Of a DNA stretch of 64,000 bases, positions 27,951-36,682 are shown one piece after another. Where the stretch lies: positions 1 to 64,000 of the forward strand of contig CATOTD010000001.1 of NCBI GenBank assembly GCA_951812995.1, read 5' to 3'. A program made the position numbers and the translations under genes. This DNA comes from an uncultured Gammaproteobacteria bacterium (GTDB taxonomy: Bacteria > Pseudomonadota > Gammaproteobacteria > Eutrophobiales > Eutrophobiaceae). Position 1 is the first letter of the stretch, and the number at the start of each line of letters is the position of its first letter. Under the pieces are notes generated by a model. It had not been told where the DNA came from and did not search any database. It saw only the letters and a program-made list of their open reading frames with translations.

Positions 27951-29099
27951 TCAGTCGTCGCGGTTAAAAATGCTTAAATAAGGCGCAAACGCAAACAGCC
28001 TGTTTCTAGTGTGTCCAGTGACCTCACGGAGAATATTGTGCTTACACATTAACGCCACCAATTCATTTGCCGGACGATAATTGACTTTGCAGATTGTTGC
28101 GGCCTGGTCAACGCTGAGTATCGGTTGCCTGAACAGCGCTTGCAACAGTAGCGCACCGCTGGTAGCCCTTCTTCTGAAACTTGTGTGTATCAGGGCCTCC
28201 ATGTCACTTTTGAGCTTGATTATTTCAGTCAAGGTAGCCACTGCTTGCATCGCTGTCTGCTCCACCCCGACCAGAAAATACATCAACCATTGCAACATGT
28301 CGCCATGGGTTCGCACGTTCATCAGGTTGTCGTAGTAAAGCCCTTTGTTCCTTTCAAAATAAGTAGACAGGTACAGCAACGGCTGGTCAAGCATACCTTT
28401 GCTAACGAGATACAGGGTAATTAACAGCCGCCCGATCCGGCCATTACCATCTAAAAAAGGATGGATAGTCTCAAACTGATAATGCGCGATGGCGATGCGA
28501 ATAAGTGCTGGCAACTGGATATCGTCATTTTGCAAAAACTGTTCCATATCGCTCATCAGTGCGGGAACATGATCGTGGGCAGGCGGGATAAATACGGCAT
28601 CAGCCAGGCTGTTGCCACCAATCCAGTTTTGGCTGGTGCGCAATTCGCCCGGGCATTTGTGCTCCCCTCGAACATGAGTAAGCAAGGTTTTATGGGCCTG
28701 TTTGAGCAGGCGCATAGATAACGGCAGGGTCTTGAAAGAGTCGATAGCCTCGTCCATGGCCCGGATGTAATTGTTTACCTCGTGCCAGTCGTTGCGATCT
28801 TCGATCTTGATTTCTGTTTCGGGTAGCAGTGCGGCATCTATATTGGTTTTCGTGCCCTCAATGCGGCTGGAGACAACGGCCTCCTTGGTCAGGTGTAGTT
28901 GAATAAAAAGGTCAATGTCTGGCACCAAGCGCGCATAGGCATTCAGTTCCCCAAGTTGTCTCGCTGCGCTTTCTACAAGTGGGTTGATTTGAGGCGTATT
29001 CCATACCCAGCCAGCGTTAATGGAAGTGGGCAAGAAGTAGCGATACTGGTAGCCCTTACGGTATGTTCCAGGACAAAATGCCTCTAGTTTGATGGCCAT
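27951..29099 (-). CDS. Fic family protein (predicted AMPylator, class II autoinhibited)
   Basis: 382 residues. The active-site motif HPFLDGNGRIGR begins at H213, and the N-terminal inhibitory helix motif SSRIEG is at 77-82, so the protein should hold itself inactive until released. A C-terminal winged-helix-like region (~310-370) follows, as in Fic proteins that bind DNA. It transfers AMP or a related group to target hydroxyls; the target is unknown. Twin palindromic repeats precede the gene. Confidence 0.9.
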   Translation of the reverse strand: MAIKLEAFCPGTYRKGYQYRYFLPTSINAGWVWNTPQINPLVESAARQLGELNAYARLVPDIDLFIQLHLTKEAVVSSRIEGTKTNIDAALLPETEIKIEDRNDWHEVNNYIRAMDEAIDSFKTLPLSMRLLKQAHKTLLTHVRGEHKCPGELRTSQNWIGGNSLADAVFIPPAHDHVPALMSDMEQFLQNDDIQLPALIRIAIAHYQFETIHPFLDGNGRIGRLLITLYLVSKGMLDQPLLYLSTYFERNKGLYYDNLMNVRTHGDMLQWLMYFLVGVEQTAMQAVATLTEIIKLKSDMEALIHTSFRRRATSGALLLQALFRQPILSVDQAATICKVNYRPANELVALMCKHNILREVTGHTRNRLFAFAPYLSIFNRDD

Positions 29100-29121
29100 G
29101 GGAGTTCTTTTCCCTTGTAGG

Positions 29122-29197
29122 ACGAAAGTGAAATTAAAAAGTGCTTATTTCATTTTACGATAATAAAGTGAAATTAAAAAGTGCTTATTTCATTTCC
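29122..29197. repeat. Two direct copies of a ~31-bp repeat, each palindromic, upstream of fic
   Basis: AAAGTGAAATTAAAAAGTGC... occurs at about 29126 and again at about 29166, a 40-base period. Each copy contains the dyad TGAAAT...ATTTCA. The pair lies 25-100 bases upstream of the Fic start and looks like a tandem operator, perhaps for autoregulation by the Fic protein's C-terminal winged helix. Confidence 0.65.
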
Positions 29198-29379
29198 GCC
29201 CAATGCAAAGGGTATAAAGATAAAACAGCTCGTCTGCGCAATATCACGCCAGCTAGCGTCTTTGCAGAAAGCCTTAAATTACGCGCGTTGCTCAAAACCC
29301 AATCGAAGTTTGCTGATGAAATTATTGTTAACACTCAACTTTTTAGCCATGGTGCACGCTATTATGATGCTGGCGCAAG
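29198..29379 (+). other. Intergenic stretch with a short uncharacterised open frame
   Basis: A frame open from 29141 to 29416 would encode 91 residues (...NITPASVFAESLKLRALLK...), but its first part is the operator-like repeat and no ribosome-binding site stands out. The later part has plausible amino-acid composition and could be a remnant of a gene. I see no family match and do not call a gene. Confidence 0.25.
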
Positions 29380-29404
29380 TAAAAAGCCCGTAACTGGCGG
29401 GTCG
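29379..29404 (-). terminator. Rho-independent terminator after the DyP peroxidase gene
   Basis: On the complement strand CCCG-ccagtta-CGGG is followed by CTTTTT, 9-33 bases after the peroxidase stop. The stem is short (4-5 bp), but the T run is in the correct position. Confidence 0.55.
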
Positions 29405-29412
29405 GTATTTGT

Positions 29413-30327
29413 CTAATGCTCCAACTTTTTTAACATCTCCAGAGAGGGCGCAAAGAAATACGCACCGCTTTTTGCCGTTGTGTAATTCATTAAATGATCA
29501 TGTAAGCCATCGCCGCTGATGCCGAACATATTGGCCAACATCCTCTCCAGAATGGTGTTGTCTTTGCTGTAAGCGAGAAAAAATAAGCCTGCTTCGCCTG
29601 ATGCCTTGCCATAAGGCAGGCTATGACGAACGATTTCGAGTTCTTCGCCATTTTCTTCTATGACCACTCGGCTGATATGTGCGGTACGGGGTTTTATGTC
29701 GTCTTCGAGTTCTGTGCTGTCTTTCTTAGTACGGCCAATAATATTTTCTTGTACTTTATCTTCAAGCATTGCCCACTTGTCCAGATCATGTACATAACGT
29801 TGCGCCAGAACATAACTGCCGCCGTTAAATACGGGTTCGTCATCTATTAATGCTGCCTTGGCGCGTGCTTCGCCTTGTGGATTTTCGGTGCCATCAATAA
29901 AGCCGGTCAGATCACGGTCATCGAGATAATGAAACCCCGCAACCTCATCAAGGACGCTGATATTGCCCTTGATGGGCCTTAAAAATTCATGGGCTGATAA
30001 GTATACTATGTCCTTTCTATCAGCGTGGACATGCAAAAGAATATCACCCCCTGTTGCGGGCGCAGATACATCCCCTTGACTCATGGCTGGCAATGCTTTC
30101 AGTCGCAGTGGCCTTGCGTCTGGATGAATCATATCCCAATAATCAGCGCCGAATGCCAGACTCGCAAACAGGCTGCCTACTTTATATTGTGTTTTTATTG
30201 TCGCTATTAATGCTGGCAATGCTGCACATTGCTTGACAACATCAGGCGATTTATCAGTCACATTAATGACCATATATATGGCATGTTGGGCGGCTTCAGG
30301 TAATATCGCAGATTGTGGCGTATTCAT
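29413..30327 (-). CDS. Dyp-type haem peroxidase (YfeX-like)
   Basis: 304 residues with the diagnostic GFIDG motif (142-146, catalytic Asp145), the following TENP, and the likely haem-ligand His in RTAHISR (H217). No signal peptide is visible, so it is cytoplasmic or encapsulated. Substrate is unknown; relatives oxidise dyes and porphyrins. It is a single gene with its own terminator. Confidence 0.92.
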   Translation of the reverse strand: MNTPQSAILPEAAQHAIYMVINVTDKSPDVVKQCAALPALIATIKTQYKVGSLFASLAFGADYWDMIHPDARPLRLKALPAMSQGDVSAPATGGDILLHVHADRKDIVYLSAHEFLRPIKGNISVLDEVAGFHYLDDRDLTGFIDGTENPQGEARAKAALIDDEPVFNGGSYVLAQRYVHDLDKWAMLEDKVQENIIGRTKKDSTELEDDIKPRTAHISRVVIEENGEELEIVRHSLPYGKASGEAGLFFLAYSKDNTILERMLANMFGISGDGLHDHLMNYTTAKSGAYFFAPSLEMLKKLEH

Positions 30328-30555
30328 TTTTAAGTGTATATTCTTATCTTAATCAATAGTGACTATAAAACATCAGATCAATTTTTGAAACTAACGGGTA
30401 CTATAACAATAGTTTTCGCCTTGCTTAAGGCGGCCACCTTTGTTGAAAGAGTCAACGTACCGCTTGCCTGATTTGTTGCACAAGCACTGTGCCTTACAAC
30501 ATCAGTGCGAAGTGCCACTAAAAGCGTTAGAATTGTATCCTGGTTAATCAAATAC

Positions 30556-30632
30556 GCGCTTGTAGCTCAACTGGATAGAGTACCGGCCTTCGAAGCCGGG
30601 TGTTGGGGGTTCGAGTCCCTCCGGGCGCGCCA
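30556..30632 (+). tRNA. tRNA-Arg, anticodon TCG
   Basis: Complete cloverleaf: acceptor GCGCTTG pairs with CGGGCGC, the D-arm is GCTC...GAGT, and the anticodon stem CCGGC/GCCGG encloses loop CTTCGAA with anticodon TCG. The T-arm is GGGGG-TTCGAGT-CCCTC, and CCA is encoded at 30630-30632. It reads CGA codons. The 228 bases before it show no gene. Confidence 0.95.
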
Positions 30633-30765
30633 TATTCGAGATGGGCTTTCTAAAATGTTGCAAACAGGCTGAATTGGCTTTGGGATAATCTGTACTGCGC
30701 ATATCTGATCTGGCAAATAAACATGAGATTGTAAAGAAAACAGGATGCCAGGTTGAGACGGATGT

Positions 30766-31045
30766 GGTTGGGGCTGAGTCATCAGGTCAAGTTGAGTCAG
30801 GTCAAACGTGGTCGAGTTGAGTCAAGCGTGATCGGGCGTGGTCAAGGTTGAGTCAAGTCGGGTCGGGTTGAGTCAGGTTGAGTCGAGACGGATGTGGTCG
30901 GGGTTGAGTCAAGACGGGCGTGGTCGGGTTGAGTTGAGTGTGGCCGGAGTCGGTTCGATCTGAGTTGGGTCAAGCGTGGTTGGGTTGAGTCGGGTCGGGT
31001 TGAGTCAAGTGTGGTCTGGTCGGGTTGAGTGTGGTCGGCTTGTGG
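30766..31045. repeat. Degenerate G-rich pentamer array P1
   Basis: About 280 bases made of degenerate five-base units such as GGGTT, GAGTC, GGGTC and GAGCG, G-rich on the plus strand. It fills the space between tRNA-Arg and the gpsA stop (the genes converge) and stops just before gpsA. No flanking inverted repeats like those of P2 and P3 were found. Long open frames across it are an artefact of the periodic composition. Confidence 0.8.
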
Positions 31046-31055
31046 TTTATGGATA

Positions 31056-32051
31056 TTACATCTCCGCTTTTGGTTCGCGCGACAACAGGTTTTGTACGGC
31101 TTCACGAGGGGAACACCGCGCTTGTAACAACTTGCTGACCTGCTCTGTGATGGGCATTTCAATCGCATATTGTGTTGCCAATGCGTCTACTTCAAAGGCT
31201 GTTTTGAGGCCTTCTATGGCTTGGCCAATGTTATCGCGGGCTTCTTGGACCGATAAGCCACTAGCCAACAACAAACCCAGACGGCGATTACGCGATTGAT
31301 CGTCAGTACACGTCAAAACCAGATCACCCAAGCCGGCCAAACCCATAAAGGTTGCTTGCCGCGCATCCATGGCCAGACCCAAACGTATGATCTCAGCCAA
31401 TCCGCGCGTGATCAATGCCGATCGTGTATTCGCACCAAACCCTAAACCATCTGCAACACCGGCGGCAATGGCCATGACATTTTTCACCGCACCGCCAACT
31501 TGTGCACCGATGACATCATTGTGGGTATAAATGCGGAATACATCGCTGTGAAATAAATCAGCAAAGGCTTGCGCCGTATGTTGATCTTCGGCGGCAATAG
31601 TCACCGCTGTTGGCAGGCTGGCTGCCACTTCCTGCGCAAATGATGGGCCGGAAAGTACAGCGACAGCGCTATCTGGCAGTTCTTCTTTGACGACTTGATG
31701 GTTAAGTTTTTGGGTGCCTGGCTCAAACCCCTTGCAGGCAATACATATAGGAATGTCAGAAAACAATTTCAATAATTGCAGACTGTTGCGCAACCCATGA
31801 CACGGCACCGCATTAACGCACATCTTGATATCCGTTGGCACCGCGTCAATCGTGCTGACAGGTATGAGGTTATCGGGCAACACGATACCTGGAATGTAGC
31901 GCGTATTACATTTTTCATTGGTCAGAATATTGATGAGATCGGTATCAATATCCCATAGATAGACGGGATGGCGGTTACGCGCCAGCACCAACGCCAGTGC
32001 TGTGCCCCATGAGCCAGCACCAAGCACCAACACGGATCGTTGAGGTATCAA
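31056..32051 (-). CDS. gpsA: Glycerol-3-phosphate dehydrogenase [NAD(P)+]
   Basis: 331 residues with the N-terminal nucleotide-binding GAGSWGTALA and the conserved GGAVKNVMAIAAG segment. It makes glycerol-3-phosphate for phospholipids. It overlaps secB by four bases in the order rhodanese-secB-gpsA, a standard gammaproteobacterial cluster (the grxC gene often present there is absent). The C-terminus ends at the edge of pentamer array P1. Confidence 0.95.
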   Translation of the reverse strand: MIPQRSVLVLGAGSWGTALALVLARNRHPVYLWDIDTDLINILTNEKCNTRYIPGIVLPDNLIPVSTIDAVPTDIKMCVNAVPCHGLRNSLQLLKLFSDIPICIACKGFEPGTQKLNHQVVKEELPDSAVAVLSGPSFAQEVAASLPTAVTIAAEDQHTAQAFADLFHSDVFRIYTHNDVIGAQVGGAVKNVMAIAAGVADGLGFGANTRSALITRGLAEIIRLGLAMDARQATFMGLAGLGDLVLTCTDDQSRNRRLGLLLASGLSVQEARDNIGQAIEGLKTAFEVDALATQYAIEMPITEQVSKLLQARCSPREAVQNLLSREPKAEM

Positions 32052-32548
32052 TGCGTTGTACTGCTCGGCCCGGCTTGAATAGTTGCGGCTTGACTTTGCT
32101 GCTCATACAACGCATCAAAATTGACTGGAGCGAGCAATAACTGTGGGAAACCGCCGCGCGTTATCACATCTGCCATCGTTTCACGTACAAAGGGAAAGAG
32201 GATGTTGGCACAGGTTACTCCCAGCGTACGACTAATGACATCCTCGGGTAGGTTTTTAAGCAAAAATATACCTGCTTGATCCACCTCTATAAGGTAGGCA
32301 ATCTGGTCGCCAAGTTTAACCGTCAAGGTAATAGATAATACTACGTCAAAGTGATCATCACCCATCGGCGTTGCCTTATTGGACAGATTCATATCGACTT
32401 CAGGTTGCCACGGCATTTTAAATATTTCGGGAGAGTTGGGGGTCTCGAAAGAAATGTCTTTGACATAAACTTTGTGAATTAAAAATTGTACCTCTTCGGA
32501 CCCTTGCGTTTCATTTTTTTGTTCTAAATTTTTATCTTGCTCTGCCAT
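32048..32548 (-). CDS. secB: Protein-export chaperone SecB
   Basis: 166 residues with the SecB signature FLIHKVYVKDISFETPNSP and C-terminal FPFVRETMADVITRGGFP. It forms a tetramer that keeps precursors unfolded and hands them to SecA. Acidic N-terminal extension and normal length. It overlaps gpsA by four bases. Confidence 0.95.
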   Translation of the reverse strand: MAEQDKNLEQKNETQGSEEVQFLIHKVYVKDISFETPNSPEIFKMPWQPEVDMNLSNKATPMGDDHFDVVLSITLTVKLGDQIAYLIEVDQAGIFLLKNLPEDVISRTLGVTCANILFPFVRETMADVITRGGFPQLLLAPVNFDALYEQQSQAATIQAGPSSTTH

Positions 32549-32578
32549 GATCTGTTCCTGTGAATATAATTTTCAATC

Positions 32579-33010
32579 TTATTTAATGCCCTTCGTCAAA
32601 GGCAAGTTTGCATTTTGCCACGACCCTATGCCACCTTTCAGGGCATACACTTTTTGATAGCCAGCATGCATTAATGTGCGTGCTTTTTTTGTCGAGGTAG
32701 CACCTGTTGCGCAACAAAAGATAATTCCGTTTTCCTTGAACTTTGCCAATTTATCAAGCGACTTTTCTAATTGATCCGAACTGATATTAAGCGCATCAAT
32801 AATATGTCCGTTTGCAAATTCTTTTTGGCCACGCAAGTCTACCACTTTGGCATTTTCGCGATTAATCAGTCGGGTGACTTCATCTGGCAATATCATTTTA
32901 ATACCACTTAGCATATCACCGTATAAATTCCATATTAATAAAATCAATATGGCAAGCAGTAGCGAAAATAAAAATAGGTGATTCGCTATAAATTCCGGGA
33001 GTCGTTCCAT
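32579..33010 (-). CDS. Membrane-anchored rhodanese-like protein (YibN-like)
   Basis: 143 residues: an N-terminal membrane helix (~11-30) followed by a single rhodanese domain with active-site loop C100-ATGATS. It is likely a sulfur carrier or membrane-associated thiosulfate transferase. It starts the rhodanese-secB-gpsA unit and diverges from gpmI across 271 bases in which I can assign nothing beyond probable promoters. Confidence 0.88.
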   Translation of the reverse strand: MERLPEFIANHLFLFSLLLAILILLIWNLYGDMLSGIKMILPDEVTRLINRENAKVVDLRGQKEFANGHIIDALNISSDQLEKSLDKLAKFKENGIIFCCATGATSTKKARTLMHAGYQKVYALKGGIGSWQNANLPLTKGIK

Positions 33011-33281
33011 GTTTAGTAATCTCTATATTTGATGGTAATCTCTTATTTGATGAGGGCTGAATCATACGCCATATCGCCTACTGAAAAAACATTTATGGTG
33101 ATCCGATTAGCATGATTGATTAAGATGCAGCCTGCTTCAGTTTTATGTTAGTATTCGCGCACTGAAATATGAGCATTAGGATCTAAAGCCTAGTTAAGTT
33201 ACATATCTATCTTGAAACCGTAGCAGTCACTGCCGCCGCCATCGCCCACTTTATTTTCAGCAATTATTCTTAAAACCTGCA

Positions 33282-34871
33282 ATGCAAACTCGCCATAAGC
33301 CCACCATTTTGATCATTCTCGATGGCTGGGGTCATACAGACAATACGTTCTATAATGCTATTTATTCGGCACACAAACCCAACTGGGATCGGATTTGGGA
33401 AAATTACCCGCATACCCTTATAAGTGCATCGGGTGTTGATGTTGGATTACCTGCATCACAGATGGGAAACTCTGAGGTAGGGCATATGAATATTGGTGCT
33501 GGTCGCATAGTCGATCAGGAATTTACACGTATTACGCGCACGCTGGACGATGGTAGTTTTTATGACAATGAAAATCTGAACTCGGCATTCAAGGCGGCGG
33601 CAAAAGGGAATAATGCTGTGCACCTGTTAGGTCTACTCTCTAACGGCGGTGTCCACAGCCATGAAGATCATATCTTCGCACTCATGGCGTTGGCTACTCA
33701 ATGTGGTGTACAGACCGTATACCTCCATGCCTTTATGGATGGCAGAGATACCCCGCCAAAATGTGCCGAGGAATCTATCCATAAAGCGCAGCTAAAAATG
33801 CAAGCATTGGGCGTGGGTCATTTTGCCTCTATTATCGGTCGGCACTATGCCATGGATCGCAATAAACACTGGGATCGAACCAGGCAGGCTTATGATCTTA
33901 TCAGTCAGGGCAAGGCGACGTATCACGCAACGGATCCATTGATTGCGGTTGATAGGGCCTATGCCCGCGGCGAATCAGATGAATTTATCAAACCAACAGC
34001 CATTACCAAGCCTGGCGCAGATCCGATAGTAGTCAATGATAACGATGTAATAGTCTTTGCCAACTATCGAGCCGACCGTGCCCGCCAATTAGCGCGCGCG
34101 TTTACCAAACCGCAATTCAAGGCCTTTGAGCGTGAGCGTATACCAAAACTCGCCGCCTTCATCAGTCTAACATCGTATAAAGCCGATTATGAGTTTCCAG
34201 TTGCTTTTCCACCTGTTGGTATGTCAAATGTCTTTGGCGAATACATCGCTGATCTTGGTTTGAAGCAGCTCCGCATAGCAGAAACGGAAAAATATGCCCA
34301 TGTCACATTTTTTTTCAATGGGGGTGAAGAACGTTTTTTTGAAGGTGAGGATCGTATATTAGTACCCTCACCGCATGTTGGAACATACGATAAAAAACCA
34401 GAAATGAGTGCGGATGAAATTACCGAATGCTTGATCGAAGCTGTCAGTCATCAAAAATATGATGTTATTATCTGTAATTTTGCCAATGCCGATATGGTTG
34501 GTCATACCGGTAACTTCAAGGCCACGATCTCGGCTGTAGAGACGATTGATAGATGTCTTGGCAAGATAATTAAATGCACGCAAAAAGTGGGCGGTGAAAT
34601 TATAATCACGGCCGATCATGGTAATGCAGAGCAATTAAAGGCCTATACAACTGAAAAGATTCAATCGCAGTCGCATACGGCACATACCAGCAATTTAGTA
34701 CCATTAATCTATATTGGCAGATCAGCCAGGTTTCTCACAGATACGGGATCATTATCTGACATTGCGCCTACACTACTTAATATCATGGGTATTCGGCAGC
34801 CAAAAGAGATGACCGGTAAGTCTTTATTGCAATTACAAGTCGAGGGTCTGCCTGCGGTTAGTGGCGACTGA
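33282..34871 (+). CDS. gpmI: 2,3-bisphosphoglycerate-independent phosphoglycerate mutase
   Basis: 529 residues of the alkaline-phosphatase-like superfamily. Catalytic serine S64 lies in QMGNSEVGHMNIG; the metal ligands DGW (N-terminus), DGRDTP, and ADHGN near the C-terminus are present. It interconverts 2- and 3-phosphoglycerate in glycolysis. It is immediately followed by envC, as in many gammaproteobacteria. Confidence 0.95.
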   Translation: MQTRHKPTILIILDGWGHTDNTFYNAIYSAHKPNWDRIWENYPHTLISASGVDVGLPASQMGNSEVGHMNIGAGRIVDQEFTRITRTLDDGSFYDNENLNSAFKAAAKGNNAVHLLGLLSNGGVHSHEDHIFALMALATQCGVQTVYLHAFMDGRDTPPKCAEESIHKAQLKMQALGVGHFASIIGRHYAMDRNKHWDRTRQAYDLISQGKATYHATDPLIAVDRAYARGESDEFIKPTAITKPGADPIVVNDNDVIVFANYRADRARQLARAFTKPQFKAFERERIPKLAAFISLTSYKADYEFPVAFPPVGMSNVFGEYIADLGLKQLRIAETEKYAHVTFFFNGGEERFFEGEDRILVPSPHVGTYDKKPEMSADEITECLIEAVSHQKYDVIICNFANADMVGHTGNFKATISAVETIDRCLGKIIKCTQKVGGEIIITADHGNAEQLKAYTTEKIQSQSHTAHTSNLVPLIYIGRSARFLTDTGSLSDIAPTLLNIMGIRQPKEMTGKSLLQLQVEGLPAVSGD

Positions 34872-34878
34872 ATTAGAT

Positions 34879-36042
34879 ATGAACTTGCTGGTTGACAAGA
34901 TGAGCGTTAATACATGCATGATCCTGTTGCTGTTTTTTTTAGTAGCCAATGCTGTTGTGGCGGCTGCAACCGAGACCACAAAAACATCCGATCTGGAAAC
35001 CATCCGCACCCGTATAAAAGATGTAACAAGCCGTATTGAGTCGGCCCGGGATGAGGCTGAAAAATTACAAATAGAATTGCGTGACAATGAAATCACCACC
35101 GCCAAGACTGCGCGTCAACTGCATGATATTGAATCAAATATTTCAAACAAGAACAACGAGCTTAAAGCACGCCTGCTTGAACAAGCAAAACATACCGAGT
35201 TGTTGAATATGGAAAAAAAGAAACTGGCGTATCAAATTCGCACTGCGTATCAAATGGGCCGAAACGACTATATTAAATTGATCTTGAATCAGGAAGACCC
35301 GGCTTTGTTCGGTCGTACACTGGCTTACTACGACTACCATAATCAAGTGCGTTCTGAACGTATCAATCGCATTAAACAGACCTTGACAAACCTCGAACAG
35401 CTCCAGGTCGCAATCAGAAACGAGGCGGCACAATTGGCAACATTGAAATTGCAACACGAAGAAAAGTTGCATACTCTCCACCAGTTTCGCGCCACGCGGC
35501 GTGACATCAGTACACGGTTGCAAACATTTATAGCCGAGCAGGGTATTGAACTGCAAACATTACAGGAAAACGAGCGCGAGTTAGAAACGCTGTTGCAAGG
35601 ATTGAAAAAAAAGGCAGCCACAATCGAAATGTATGAAGAATTGCCGCCTTTTGACAGTCTTAAGGGTCGGCTGACCTGGCCGGTAAAAGGCAATGTATTA
35701 AAACGCTATGGTGACAATAAAAAAAGCGGCAATCTCAAGTGGCAAGGTGTTCTGATTGATGCAGAAACTGGTGTCGGCGTGAGTGCTGTTAGTACGGGCA
35801 AAGTTGTATTTGCCGATTGGTTTCGCAACCTTGGTCAATTGATCATTATAGATCATGGTGATGGTTATATGAGTCTGTATGGACATAATCAGGCGCTACT
35901 GAAAAATACGGGCGATTGGGTACTTACCGATGAAAAGATAGCCACTGTTGGTGACAGCGGCGGACAAAGTGTTTCGGCACTTTATTTTGAGATCAGAAAA
36001 GGGGTGGAACCCCTCAACCCATCGCTCTGGTGTAAACAATAG
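34879..36042 (+). CDS. envC: Murein hydrolase activator EnvC-like, coiled coil plus degenerate LytM
   Basis: About 387 residues. A hydrophobic signal segment precedes long heptad-rich coiled coils (~45-265) and a C-terminal M23/LytM domain. In that domain the usual zinc ligands are replaced (KWQGVLIDA where active enzymes have an HxGxD motif), as expected for EnvC, which activates amidases rather than cutting itself. The start is uncertain: GTG 34861 overlaps gpmI, while ATG 34879 or 34900 give better signal peptides. It acts in the periplasm in daughter-cell separation. Confidence 0.85.
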   Translation: MNLLVDKMSVNTCMILLLFFLVANAVVAAATETTKTSDLETIRTRIKDVTSRIESARDEAEKLQIELRDNEITTAKTARQLHDIESNISNKNNELKARLLEQAKHTELLNMEKKKLAYQIRTAYQMGRNDYIKLILNQEDPALFGRTLAYYDYHNQVRSERINRIKQTLTNLEQLQVAIRNEAAQLATLKLQHEEKLHTLHQFRATRRDISTRLQTFIAEQGIELQTLQENERELETLLQGLKKKAATIEMYEELPPFDSLKGRLTWPVKGNVLKRYGDNKKSGNLKWQGVLIDAETGVGVSAVSTGKVVFADWFRNLGQLIIIDHGDGYMSLYGHNQALLKNTGDWVLTDEKIATVGDSGGQSVSALYFEIRKGVEPLNPSLWCKQ

Positions 36043-36154
36043 ACATTATCGACTTGTCAGACATAGTAAAGTAGGGTTATGCTTAGATATATGGTTGCGT
36101 AATAAACGCAAACCTGAAAAATTCAGACTAACTAATACATAAGTGAGATAAAAA

Positions 36155-36643
36155 ATGAAAGACACAAATCAAATTTATATTGAAAACGCTAAATTTATTA
36201 TAGAAAACGAATGCGGAGGCAATACCTCTGCCTTTGCCAGAAAATTAAACACGCATAAGAGTTATATTTACCAGATTTTCAGCAAAAAACATAAAAGCAA
36301 GTTTAGTAGAGCATTGGCTGAAAAAACGGAAAAAGCGTTCAAAAAACCATCAGGATGGATGGGTACGGATCATAATACCAATACTACGCATGCTACCAAT
36401 ACTACGAATACTAAGAATATCACGAATACTACGAAAGAGTATTCTGACTTTGATAAGTTAGTGTTTTCTATTAAGATCGGGTTAGATATTATTGATCGGT
36501 CAAATAAGAAAGTAGGGCATGAGGGAGTCGCGAAAATATGTGCAGTAATCTATGAGATGTTGCTTGGTGAGGACACCATGGACAAGAAAGTGGTGAAAAA
36601 AATTGAAAAAAATGCTGCATCTCTCATAAGGCTGGTTGCATAA
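36155..36643 (+). CDS. Phage-repressor-like HTH protein with Asn/Thr repeat linker
   Basis: 162 residues. An N-terminal helix-turn-helix of the Cro/C1 or S24-repressor type (SAFARKLNTHKSYIYQIFS...PSGWMG) is followed by a low-complexity Asn/Thr linker (~72-92). The linker is encoded by about seven imperfect AATACTACG-like repeats at 36375-36435. A helical C-terminus completes it. It splits the usual envC-ctpA pair, is Lys-rich and AT-rich, and may be a recent arrival. Target unknown. Confidence 0.6.
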   Translation: MKDTNQIYIENAKFIIENECGGNTSAFARKLNTHKSYIYQIFSKKHKSKFSRALAEKTEKAFKKPSGWMGTDHNTNTTHATNTTNTKNITNTTKEYSDFDKLVFSIKIGLDIIDRSNKKVGHEGVAKICAVIYEMLLGEDTMDKKVVKKIEKNAASLIRLVA

Positions 36644-36682
36644 GTAAAAAAGACATTGCCGCCAGTTTGAGTGGAATAAAGG

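Noticed and set aside
30766..31045. CRISPR array
   Set aside because: There are no constant-length identical repeats with unique spacers; units are five bases and degenerate, and no cas genes are present.
30842..31168. Long open frames across the pentamer array (Ser/Thr/Gln/Pro/Asp-rich 'protein')
   Set aside because: A five-base periodic sequence repeats as a 15-base codon pattern without stops; no ribosome-binding site, and it overlaps gpsA antisense. The same applies to frames at 46417-46685 and 49422-49963.
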